A model generated the notes under the pieces. The model was not told the DNA's origin, made no database searches, and saw only the letters and a list, made by a program, of their open reading frames with translations. 7,493 nucleotides of DNA. Origin: an uncultured Saprospiraceae bacterium. Lineage in GTDB: Bacteria; Bacteroidota; Bacteroidia; Chitinophagales; Saprospiraceae. Below are positions 1-6,356 of this stretch, one piece after another (the stretch's first letter is position 1; the number at the start of each line of letters is the position of its first letter). Made by a program: the position numbers and the translations under genes. The stretch is taken from positions 1 through 7,493 of the forward strand of contig CALMIT010000721.1 in assembly GCA_937864255.1 (NCBI GenBank). Direction: 5' to 3'.

Positions 1-171
1 CTGAGGCGTCGCGCCGTACAAGCCCCAGATTGCAAAAATATCTGCAAAATTCAGTCCGATGGATTTGACGGCTACCTGCACTTCGTGCGCAGCAGGCGGC
101 GGAAGTTCGGCGCTGCGGATTTGCATGTTTTTCAGGCTGCCTGCCCTGAGTTGCCAGGATTGAATTTGCAT
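1..171 (-). CDS. MDR-family zinc-type alcohol dehydrogenase / NADPH:quinone oxidoreductase, N-terminal fragment
   Basis: This is the first 57 codons of a gene that continues past the left edge, so the C-terminal part including the nucleotide-binding domain is not visible. It starts with ATG at 171-169. The fragment shows the N-terminal GroES-like fold of medium-chain dehydrogenases/reductases: a strand with EVQVAVKSIGLN at about residues 30-41, followed by NFADIFAIWGLYGATP at 41-56. The NFAD...G.Y...P pattern is typical of quinone-oxidoreductase (VAT-1/QOR-like) members, which reduce quinones or enones with NADPH in the cytoplasm. No zinc-ligand region is visible, so the substrate cannot be stated. 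It lies 61 nt downstream of the multiheme cytochrome gene on the same strand. No convincing terminator or promoter is visible in that gap, so read-through from the cytochrome gene is possible. Confidence 0.8.
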   Translation of the reverse strand, partial: MQIQSWQLRAGSLKNMQIRSAELPPPAAHEVQVAVKSIGLNFADIFAIWGLYGATPQ

Positions 172-232
172 TTACGTTGGTAGTTGATGGTTTGTATAAA
201 AATTTTCACACGCGTCGTCCAACAATTTTGCG

Positions 233-2161
233 CTACATCTCCAGCGCTTTTTTTACCTGTTCGTTGGCAGGATTGATTTTCAAAATCCTGTTCAACAATT
301 TTTGAGCGCCCGCTTTATCTTTTTTAAACAAACGCGCCGCCGCTTTATTGAGCAGCGCCTGTTCGTAATCCGGGTCAAGTTGAATGGCGCGATCGTACAG
401 TTGCTCGCCGGCTTCCCAATTGCCTTGCAACACTTTTGCATAGCCGAGATTACATAGCGCCACCTGCCGTTTCGGATTTTCTTTTAAAATAAAATCGAAG
501 GTCTGTTCGGCTTCCTTCAGTTTGCCGAGTGCCACCTGCACCGTGCCTAATTTTTCCTGAAAGTCGAGATTAAAAGTCAGCACTTCTGTCGCTTTCGCGA
601 AATAATGCTCCGCCTCCGGCAATTTTCCCAGTTTGAAAAATGCTTCGCCGATGCGGTAGGCTGTCCAGCCGTCGTCCAGTTTTTCAAAAGGAATTTTTTG
701 CGAAAAAGCAGCCAGGCTCGGAAAATCCTCTCGCGTAAAATAATAATGTACCCAGGTTTTGAAAGTCTGCGCCTCCGGCAATTTTGAAGCTTTCAGATAA
801 TGAAGCGCCGAATCCAAAACCATCGGCGCGGGCATATATTTATCGTATAGCGCCAGGTAGCCACGTGCCATATCCAGCGCCGTCGCATGTTCTTTGGTCA
901 GTATTTGCAAACCGAGAAAAGCAGGTTTTTCAGTTGTTTCCGGGATTTTTGATTTCGTTGGCGTCGTATTTTTTTTGCTGATAAAATGGTCGGTGATGCG
1001 CACGTGCGGGATGTCGCTGCTGCCCGACACGGGCATGTGGCAGCCTGAGCAGTCGTTGCCTGCTGCCTCTCGCTCCGGCTGCGAAGCGCTACAAGTTTTC
1101 GCATCGGCCCTGCTGTGGCAACTTTCACATTTTTGGTTAAAAATTTCCCTGTTCGTCGCCTTCACACTTTTGTGCGGATTGTGGCAGGTAATGCAGGTCA
1201 TTTCACTTTTTTTAAAACATTCACTCAGGCGAAGTCTGTCTGCCTGCGATGCCATGATGAATTTTTCGTGGGAATTGGAATAGCGCGGCAGAAAAACATT
1301 CATCACTGCGCTCAGCTTCATGCCGGGTTTGAAATCAAAAAAAGTTTTGCCTTCTTCCAAAACCGGAATGCCTTGCAAGTGACATCGCTGGCACAAATCC
1401 ATCTGCAAATCGCGCGGCAGATTCGCCGGATTCACGATGGTGTAATCGGTCATTTTTGAAGTGTCCACGATATTACCCGCCAGTTTTTCACGCACGTGAA
1501 TTTCTCCCGGACCATGGCAGCGCTCGCATTCGATGCCGGTCGGCATGGCGGTATATTTATTCAGTGATTTTTTTTCAAAATCGGGAAAATGGTTGTGGCA
1601 GGTAATGCACTCGTCAGCCAGAAAGCGGCTAAACCTTTCATTTTTACCGGTACCAAAACCGGGCGCCATATCCCAGCGGCCTTTTTGGGTATAAAAAGTA
1701 ATGGGCGCCTGAAAAATATAGCCGTTGATATTTAAAATATGCGAATTGGTATGCTGCCCGGAACCGATGATGTAAGCCATTTGTTCCGTCCGTTTGTGTA
1801 CCGTATCGCCGTTTTCCAATCTGAATTCTTCAATAAAAAGTACGCTGTCGCGAAAATAGGGGCGGTAATAAAAGTCAGATTTTTTGTCATAAACCAAAGC
1901 GTGTTCGCCATAAGTGGCGGCACTCTTGTCACGTGTAGCCAGATCAAAAGACTGACCCATGCCGGTGTGAATGAAAGTTTCATAAATATTCTGGTGGCAG
2001 GAGCGGCAAGTCTGCATTCCCACATAAGCCACCGAATCGGCAAGATTCAAATAAGCGGAAGCCGTTTTATTTTCCGTGCCTGCATTTGTGCACAAAACCA
2101 GCGTACAACTCACCAAAGCGCCCGCGGCAAACCACCATTTTTTAAAAGTAAAATTAGCCAT
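233..2161 (-). CDS. Exported heptaheme c-type cytochrome with C-terminal TPR domain
   Basis: The 642-residue product has a charged N-terminus (KK at 7-8) and a hydrophobic stretch at 9-24. A lipobox-like L-V-S-C19 makes a lipoprotein anchor possible; Sec cleavage near residue 27 is the alternative. Seven CXXCH haem-attachment motifs start at C52, C185, C212, C257, C323, C345 and C371, so maturation outside the cytoplasm is expected. Context residues such as CRSCH...TGMG (52-69), CERCHGPGE (212-220), CHNPHK (326-331) and CSGCHMP (371-377) resemble the cytochrome c554-like / doubled-CXXCH group. A non-haem stretch with IGSGQHTNS (132-140) and RWDMAPGFG (162-170) separates haems 1 and 2. Residues 392-415 look like a Ser/Thr/Lys/Pro-rich linker, then helices lead into about four TPRs (roughly 496-632), which usually bind partner proteins. 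Electron transfer is the likely role; donor, acceptor and any catalysis are unknown. The ATG start is supported by the signal-like N-terminus. There is no strong Shine-Dalgarno. It is followed at 61 nt by the oxidoreductase fragment. Confidence 0.9.
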   Translation of the reverse strand: MANFTFKKWWFAAGALVSCTLVLCTNAGTENKTASAYLNLADSVAYVGMQTCRSCHQNIYETFIHTGMGQSFDLATRDKSAATYGEHALVYDKKSDFYYRPYFRDSVLFIEEFRLENGDTVHKRTEQMAYIIGSGQHTNSHILNINGYIFQAPITFYTQKGRWDMAPGFGTGKNERFSRFLADECITCHNHFPDFEKKSLNKYTAMPTGIECERCHGPGEIHVREKLAGNIVDTSKMTDYTIVNPANLPRDLQMDLCQRCHLQGIPVLEEGKTFFDFKPGMKLSAVMNVFLPRYSNSHEKFIMASQADRLRLSECFKKSEMTCITCHNPHKSVKATNREIFNQKCESCHSRADAKTCSASQPEREAAGNDCSGCHMPVSGSSDIPHVRITDHFISKKNTTPTKSKIPETTEKPAFLGLQILTKEHATALDMARGYLALYDKYMPAPMVLDSALHYLKASKLPEAQTFKTWVHYYFTREDFPSLAAFSQKIPFEKLDDGWTAYRIGEAFFKLGKLPEAEHYFAKATEVLTFNLDFQEKLGTVQVALGKLKEAEQTFDFILKENPKRQVALCNLGYAKVLQGNWEAGEQLYDRAIQLDPDYEQALLNKAAARLFKKDKAGAQKLLNRILKINPANEQVKKALEM

Positions 2162-2194
2162 GAAGGATTTGTAATTGGATGGCTAAGGTACGGC

Positions 2195-2266
2195 AAGAAT
2201 GAAATTCGTAGCGGGTAGTTGAATTAGAAAGCAAATAACTTTCTAAAAATGATCGCTACGATTCTT
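2195..2266. repeat. Nested inverted repeat between rnc and the cytochrome gene
   Basis: The outer arms are AAGAAT (2195-2200) plus CGTAGCG (2207-2213) pairing with CGCTACGATTCTT (2254-2266). That is 13 matched bases interrupted by a 6-nt bulge (2201-2206) in one arm only. Inside the 40-nt loop sits a second perfect 8-bp stem, TTAGAAAG (2224-2231) with CTTTCTAA (2239-2246), and a 7-nt loop. The outer arm ends one base before the rnc stop codon. It may act as a 3' end structure for the acpP-fabF-rnc transcript. No T-run follows, so it does not look like a standard intrinsic terminator. It could also be a small interspersed repeat or part of the cytochrome leader. Confidence 0.6.
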
Positions 2267-2267
2267 A

Positions 2268-3035
2268 TCAATCGTCATTTTCTTCCTCGTCTTCTTCTTC
2301 CCCGACGATCACGCCGAGGGCAATCAGCGCTTTTTCGGAAGCTGTCTGTTCGGCGCTCTTTTTATTAAAATCATCGGCGGTGGCGAGTTTTTTCCCGTCT
2401 ATCATGACGGCTACTTTGAAGCGGTCGCGTTTTTCATATTTATAGCGGGCGAGTAATTTGTAAGAAATATTTTGCCCGTTTTTCTGACACCATTCGAGCA
2501 GCTGACTTTTATAATTGTCGTCGTAGTGTTCCAGTTCGTGGACGTCCACGTAATTCATCAACATTTTTTTAATCACAAAGCGACGGGTATGCCAATATCC
2601 ACGTTCGAGGTAAACCGCGCCTACCAATGCTTCCACCGCGTTGCCGAGCATGGAGCGACTAAGTCGCGTATTGTTATGTTCGGTAAGAATGACGTCCAAT
2701 CCCATTTTATCGCCAATTTTATTGAGCGATTTTCGCTTCACAATTTTTGAGCGCATTTTGGTCAGGAAGCCTTCGTCTGCATTCGGATATTTTTGAAAAA
2801 GATACTCGCCCACGATAGTACCCAATACCGCGTCGCCGAGGTATTCGAGGCGTTCGTTATTTTGTATGGCATAAGTTTTTTCATCATTCGTGGAGGTGTT
2901 TGAACGATGAGAAAAGGCAAGTTTGAAAATAGAAAGATTGGCAGGCATAAATCCCAACAAATCGTGGAGCCGCCTGGCAAATTCCTTGTCGTCCGAAATG
3001 TAATAATTGTAGAGCCTTCTAACTAAGTTCAGCAC
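2268..3035 (-). CDS. rnc: Ribonuclease III
   Basis: This 255-residue enzyme cleaves double-stranded RNA in the cytoplasm (rRNA processing, mRNA turnover). The N-terminal endonuclease domain carries the signature ERLEYLGDAVL at 61-71, with E64 and D68 matching E. coli E41 and D45. Further hallmarks are HRS at 43-45 and the second catalytic segment GNAVEALVG at 131-139, where E135 matches E. coli E117. The position equivalent to E. coli Asp114 is Asn132 here. A double-stranded RNA-binding domain follows at about 173-240, then an acidic tail (EEEDEEENDD). The start is GTG at 3035-3033. It keeps the N-terminal extension expected before the first RNase III helix, whereas the next Met (residue 30) would remove it. 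It begins 9 nt after the fabF stop, so cotranslation with fabF is likely, and the order acpP-fabF-rnc is common in Bacteroidota. Confidence 0.96.
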   Translation of the reverse strand: MLNLVRRLYNYYISDDKEFARRLHDLLGFMPANLSIFKLAFSHRSNTSTNDEKTYAIQNNERLEYLGDAVLGTIVGEYLFQKYPNADEGFLTKMRSKIVKRKSLNKIGDKMGLDVILTEHNNTRLSRSMLGNAVEALVGAVYLERGYWHTRRFVIKKMLMNYVDVHELEHYDDNYKSQLLEWCQKNGQNISYKLLARYKYEKRDRFKVAVMIDGKKLATADDFNKKSAEQTASEKALIALGVIVGEEEDEEENDD

Positions 3036-3044
3036 GTTTTGAAA

Positions 3045-4298
3045 CTAACCCTCAAATTTTTTAAAAATGACAGATGAATTGTGTCCGCCAAAACCAAAAG
3101 TGTTGCTTAAAGCAGCGCGCACTTTCCGTTCCTGCGCCCGATTGAAGGTCAAATTCATTTTTTGATCTATCTCCGGGTCGTCAGTGAAATGGTTGATAGT
3201 AGGCGGCACAAAATTATGATTAATTGCCAGCACACATGCTATTGCTTCGATGGCTCCTGCGGCTCCCAACAGGTGTCCGGTCATGGATTTTGTCGAACTG
3301 ATATTGAGTTCGTAAGCATGGCGACCGAACACTTGCTGTATGGCTTTCACCTCGGCAATATCACCCAGGGGTGTTGATGTGCCGTGTACGTTTACGTAAT
3401 CTATGTCTTCAGGATTCATTTTTGCGTCGGCAAGTGCAGTCTGCATAACATTTTTTGCGCCCAGCCCGTCCGGGTGAGGAGCAGTGATATGATAAGCATC
3501 AGCCGTGGCGCCTGCGCCTACCACCTCCGCATATATTTTAGCGCCTCTTTTAAGGGCGTGTTCCAATTCTTCAAGTATAAGAACGCCGCTACCTTCGCCC
3601 AATACAAAGCCGTCGCGATCTTTGTCGAAGGGGCGGGATGCGGTTGCAAAATCATCGTTGCGTTCCGACAAGGCTTTCATGGCGTTAAAGCCGCCGATGC
3701 CCGCTTTGGTGACCGCTGCTTCCGAGCCGCCCGACACGATAATATCCGCTCTGCCTATTCTAATGTAATCAAACGCATTCATAACGGCGTGTGTGGAAGT
3801 GGCGCAAGCCGAAACCGTAGCATAATTGACCCCTCGGAAACCGTAACGAATGGAAATCATCCCCGCAGCAATGTCAGAAATCATTTTGGGGATCATGAAA
3901 GGGTTGTAGCGCGGAATGCCGTTGCCCGTCGTAAAATCTTCAATTTCTTTTTCCAAAGAACGGAAACCGCCGATACCGGAGCCGAAAATAACGCCGACGC
4001 GATCCAGGTCAATTTTTTCCAAATCAAATCCTGCGTCTTCTACCGCCTCTACTGCCGTGGCGAGCGCATATTGCGTAAACTCGTCCAGCCTTCTTACTTC
4101 GCGTTTTTCTATAAAATCTTCGGGGTTGAAATTTTTTACCTCGCAGGCAAATTGTGTTTTGAAATTTGATGCGTCAAACTTTGTAATCATATTGGCGCCG
4201 CTGAGGCCCTTTTGCAAGCCTTCGAGATATGATTTGACGTTGTTGCCTATTGGCGTGAGCGCACCCATTCCGGTGACGACGACTCTTCTCATAATCAT
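3045..4298 (-). CDS. fabF: Beta-ketoacyl-[acyl-carrier-protein] synthase II
   Basis: This 417-residue condensing enzyme elongates acyl chains by decarboxylative condensation with malonyl-ACP in type II fatty acid synthesis. E. coli FabF is only slightly shorter. The N-terminus has RRVVVTGMGALTPIG (4-18). The Cys-His-His triad is C165 in VSACATSTH (162-170), H305 in VNVHGTSTPLGD (302-313) and H342 in STKSMTGHLLGAAG (335-348), with the conserved lysine K337. The C-terminal loop FGFGGHNSS (401-409) is also typical. ATG codons at residues 1 and 3 (4298 and 4292) are both possible; the second would place only one residue before RVVVTG. A run of seven A precedes the first. Downstream is rnc after 9 nt, and upstream is acpP, its acyl carrier. 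About 200 nt lie between the acpP terminator and this gene. That stretch contains T- and A-rich runs but no promoter I can defend, although one is expected there if termination is efficient. Confidence 0.97.
   Translation of the reverse strand: MIMRRVVVTGMGALTPIGNNVKSYLEGLQKGLSGANMITKFDASNFKTQFACEVKNFNPEDFIEKREVRRLDEFTQYALATAVEAVEDAGFDLEKIDLDRVGVIFGSGIGGFRSLEKEIEDFTTGNGIPRYNPFMIPKMISDIAAGMISIRYGFRGVNYATVSACATSTHAVMNAFDYIRIGRADIIVSGGSEAAVTKAGIGGFNAMKALSERNDDFATASRPFDKDRDGFVLGEGSGVLILEELEHALKRGAKIYAEVVGAGATADAYHITAPHPDGLGAKNVMQTALADAKMNPEDIDYVNVHGTSTPLGDIAEVKAIQQVFGRHAYELNISSTKSMTGHLLGAAGAIEAIACVLAINHNFVPPTINHFTDDPEIDQKMNLTFNRAQERKVRAALSNTFGFGGHNSSVIFKKFEG
3049..3053 (-). promoter_or_regulatory. 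Shine-Dalgarno-like GAGGG before rnc, inside the end of fabF
   Basis: On the minus strand GAGGG covers the last two sense codons of fabF (Glu-Gly) and lies 13 nt before the rnc GTG. It is one of the few purine-rich SD-like sequences in the window and supports the GTG start and coupling to fabF. The spacing is somewhat long, so the assignment is moderate. Confidence 0.4.
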
Positions 4299-4497
4299 TT
4301 TTTTACATCTTGAAATTCATTCTGACGCACACCATACTGCCTGTTTATCGGTTATTAAATATTTGCGTCCGTATTTGTCTTCGGCTCTTTCCGTAAAAAA
4401 ACCGAAATAAAAGGAAAGTAAGAAATGTTTGAAAGGTTTTTTGTTTTCACCCACAAACCGGGGTTTTGGGTTGAGGTTTTTTTTAATCCTTCTTGCT

Positions 4498-4536
4498 AAA
4501 AACCACAAATCAGAGAGCAAAGCGCCCTCTGATTTG
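4498..4536 (-). terminator. Intrinsic-type terminator behind acpP
   Basis: A perfect 10-bp stem, CAAATCAGAG (4506-4515) with CTCTGATTTG (4527-4536), encloses an 11-nt loop. On the minus strand the 3' arm is followed by TGG and five T residues (4502-4498). The TGGT can additionally pair with ACCA at 4543-4546 across a bulge. It begins 32 nt after the acpP stop. Its position and T-run suit termination, or attenuation, of the acpP transcript before fabF. The short T-run could allow some read-through. Confidence 0.65.
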
Positions 4537-4568
4537 AATGAGTGGTAAATCAGATAAAAAGTTTCGAA

Positions 4569-4808
4569 TTAAGCGTTTACCTGGGCTTCGAGAAATGATA
4601 CTGCCTGTCCAACGGTTTGAATTTTTTCTGCTTCTTCATCAGGAATAGAAACATCAAATTCCTTCTCAAACTCCATAATCAATTCTACCGTATCAAGCGA
4701 ATCAGCGCCCAAATCATTGGCAAAACTTGCTTCAGCAGTTACTTCTGCTTCGTCAACACCTAATTTGTCAACGATAATTTTTTTTACTCTTTCAGCAACA
4801 TTAGACAT
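4569..4808 (-). CDS. acpP: Acyl carrier protein
   Basis: This 79-residue acidic protein carries the growing acyl chain on a 4'-phosphopantetheine arm and delivers it to FabF and other fatty acid synthesis enzymes in the cytoplasm. The attachment serine is S37 in [14 protein letters not shown] (32-45), with the typical helix II that follows ([18 protein letters not shown], 46-63). The start is the ATG at 4808-4806, giving [10 protein letters not shown] and the normal family length. The frame stays open to 4865 with a further ATG, but that extension is not ACP-like and would overlap the candidate -7 promoter element. It is the first gene of the acpP-fabF-rnc cluster, is followed by its own hairpin terminator, and is divergent from murA. 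A GTGAG sequence shortly before the ATG is a weak SD candidate. Confidence 0.97.
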   Translation of the reverse strand: MSNVAERVKKIIVDKLGVDEAEVTAEASFANDLGADSLDTVELIMEFEKEFDVSIPDEEAEKIQTVGQAVSFLEAQVNA

Positions 4809-4862
4809 AGTTAACTCACATTTAAACCGGCTTTTTAGACCGGCATGGTTATGAATGAAGCG

Positions 4863-4893
4863 CAAAGAAAAACAGAAGTCACAGTATTACAAA
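4863..4893 (-). promoter_or_regulatory. Candidate Bacteroidota-type promoter for acpP
   Basis: On the minus strand a TTTG (4893-4890) is followed after 19 nt by TTTCTTTG (4870-4863). This matches the Bacteroidota housekeeping consensus TTTG / TAnnTTTG with one mismatch in the -7 element. Transcription would start near 4856, giving a leader of about 48 nt. That leader contains a small CCGG-TCTAAAAAG-CCGG hairpin (4843-4827). Confidence 0.45.
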
Positions 4894-4937
4894 AGTTTTT
4901 TTCGAAATTTTAAAGACCGCCGCCGAGTGCGAAGCGC

Positions 4938-4968
4938 TTGCTTGTACAAACTTTTCAACGAATATAAT
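4938..4968 (+). promoter_or_regulatory. Possible murA promoter (TATAAT-like)
   Basis: The plus strand contains a perfect TATAAT (4963-4968) about 70 nt before the murA ATG. Upstream lie TTGCTT (4938-4943, 19-nt spacer) and TTGTAC (4942-4947, 15-nt spacer). Neither spacing is ideal and no TAnnTTTG element is present on this strand, so this is tentative. Confidence 0.25.
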
Positions 4969-5037
4969 CTCAAAAACCACTGCCAGAGTTTTAACTTCGC
5001 CCGCTGATCAGTTTATGAGAAAATAAAATCAAAACAC

Positions 5038-6348
5038 ATGCAAGCAGATACTTTTGAAGTGACCGGCGGCCGGCAGATGAAGGGTACATTGACTCCCCAG
5101 GGCGCAAAAAATGAAGCTTTGCAAATCATTAGTGCTGTGCTTCTGACAGCCGACGAAATTGTCATTTCCAACATTCCCGATATTCTTGACGTCCGATTAT
5201 TAATTGACCTTTTGAAAGGTTTGGGCGTAAAAGTCGGGCAAATCGGCAGTGATAGTTTTTCTTTTCGCGCAGACGACATAGACCTTGAATATTTAAACAG
5301 TCCGGAATTTAATCAAAAAGCAAAAAAAATACGTGGCTCGGTTATGCTGATAGGCCCTTTGTTGACGCGTTTTGGCCGGGCTTACCTCCCCAAGCCGGGC
5401 GGCGATAAAATTGGCCGCCGCAGGTTGGATACGCACTTTTTGGGCTTTGAAAAACTCGGCGCAGAATTCAAATACGACGACGCGCGCGGACTTTTTTATA
5501 TAGAGTCGCCACGACTGAAAGGCACTTATATGCTCATGGATGAAATATCGGTCACCGGCACGGCCAACGTCGTCATGGCCGCCGTACTCGCCGAAGGAAC
5601 AACCCAAATTTATAATGCCGCCTGCGAGCCGTACGTGCAGCAACTTTGTAAAATGCTCACCAGCATGGGCGCAAAAATCAGCGGCATCGGCTCCAATCTA
5701 CTGACCATCGAAGGCGTAGAAAAACTCGGCGGCACGCAACACAGGTTATTGCCAGACATGATTGAGATAGGCAGTTTTATTGCCTTGGCGGCAATGACCA
5801 ATTCTGACATTACTATCAAAGATTGTCAAATTCCCGAACTGGGCAATATTCCATACACTTTCGAGCGCATGGGCGTAAAAATGGAATACATCGGCGACGA
5901 TATCCGCGTAATTCCGCAAGACGAAATTGAAATTCACACATTTATAGACGGCTCTATTCTTACCATTTATGATGCGCCCTGGCCAGGATTCACACCTGAT
6001 TTGATGAGCGTTATTTTGGTGCTTGCCACACAGGCAAAAGGCAGCGTGTTGATTCACCAAAAAATGTTTGAGAGCCGCCTGTTTTTTGTAGATAAACTCA
6101 TTGACATGGGCGCCCAAATCATTCTTTGCGACCCGCACCGCGCCACGGTCATAGGTCAAAACAGAAAAATTCCTTTAAGAGGTATTGAAATGACTTCACC
6201 GGATATACGCGCGGGAGTGGCGCTGTTGATTGCTGCCTTGTCGGCAAAAGGAAAAAGCGTCATTCACAACATACACCAGATCGATCGGGGTTATCAAAAT
6301 ATTGATAAACGCCTCAATGCCATCGGCGCTCAAATCATCCGCGGATAA
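5038..6348 (+). CDS. murA: UDP-N-acetylglucosamine 1-carboxyvinyltransferase (enolpyruvyl transferase)
   Basis: MurA transfers enolpyruvate from phosphoenolpyruvate to UDP-GlcNAc, the first committed step of peptidoglycan synthesis in the cytoplasm. The 436 residues cover the full two-lobed EPT fold. Recognisable sites, with E. coli counterparts, are K24-N25 in PQGAKNEAL (K22, N23), R128 and D131 in the active loop PGGDKIGRRRLDTHF (120-134; R120, D123), D321 in APWPGFTPDLMS (313-324; D305) and R391 in DIRAGVALL (389-397; R397). The active-site cysteine (E. coli C115) is replaced by D123. Cys-to-Asp at this site keeps the enzyme active but blocks fosfomycin alkylation in characterised MurA proteins. 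The ATG is preceded by an A-rich leader without a strong SD. The gene is divergent from acpP and converges on the rhomboid gene with an 8-nt gap, leaving no room for a separate terminator. Confidence 0.97.
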   Translation: MQADTFEVTGGRQMKGTLTPQGAKNEALQIISAVLLTADEIVISNIPDILDVRLLIDLLKGLGVKVGQIGSDSFSFRADDIDLEYLNSPEFNQKAKKIRGSVMLIGPLLTRFGRAYLPKPGGDKIGRRRLDTHFLGFEKLGAEFKYDDARGLFYIESPRLKGTYMLMDEISVTGTANVVMAAVLAEGTTQIYNAACEPYVQQLCKMLTSMGAKISGIGSNLLTIEGVEKLGGTQHRLLPDMIEIGSFIALAAMTNSDITIKDCQIPELGNIPYTFERMGVKMEYIGDDIRVIPQDEIEIHTFIDGSILTIYDAPWPGFTPDLMSVILVLATQAKGSVLIHQKMFESRLFFVDKLIDMGAQIILCDPHRATVIGQNRKIPLRGIEMTSPDIRAGVALLIAALSAKGKSVIHNIHQIDRGYQNIDKRLNAIGAQIIRG

Positions 6349-6356
6349 AAGGCAGG

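Noticed and set aside
172..232. Possible terminator between the cytochrome gene and the oxidoreductase fragment
   Set aside because: Only a 5-bp GTTGG/CCAAC pairing with a very long loop is visible, and no stem directly precedes the T-run.
1739..2218. A 159-codon plus-strand open frame opposite the cytochrome N-terminus
   Set aside because: It is antisense to a coding region with seven haem motifs and has no support of its own.
3384..4169. A 261-codon open frame on the plus strand opposite fabF
   Set aside because: It is fully antisense to a clear fabF, its translation shows no domain, and its length is explained by the codon composition of the real gene.
4380..4406. Small TTCGG/CCGAA hairpin in the spacer before fabF
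   Set aside because: It has only five base pairs around a 17-nt loop, and its T-run lies within the loop, so it does not form a terminator.
4317..4520. A 67-codon minus-strand open frame between acpP and fabF
   Set aside because: It begins with TTG inside the acpP terminator hairpin, has no ribosome-binding site, is Lys/Phe-rich because of A/T runs, and shows no recognisable motif.
4809..4865. N-terminal extension of acpP to an upstream ATG
   Set aside because: The 19 extra residues are not ACP-like, exceed the family length, and overlap the candidate -7 promoter element.
5015..5026. Tiny frame ATG-AGA-AAA-TAA just before murA as a leader peptide
   Set aside because: It has three sense codons, no ribosome-binding site or attenuator hairpin, and is expected by chance in A-rich leader DNA.
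5746..6159. A 137-codon minus-strand open frame opposite murA
   Set aside because: It is a shadow of conserved murA sequence with no motif and no start context.
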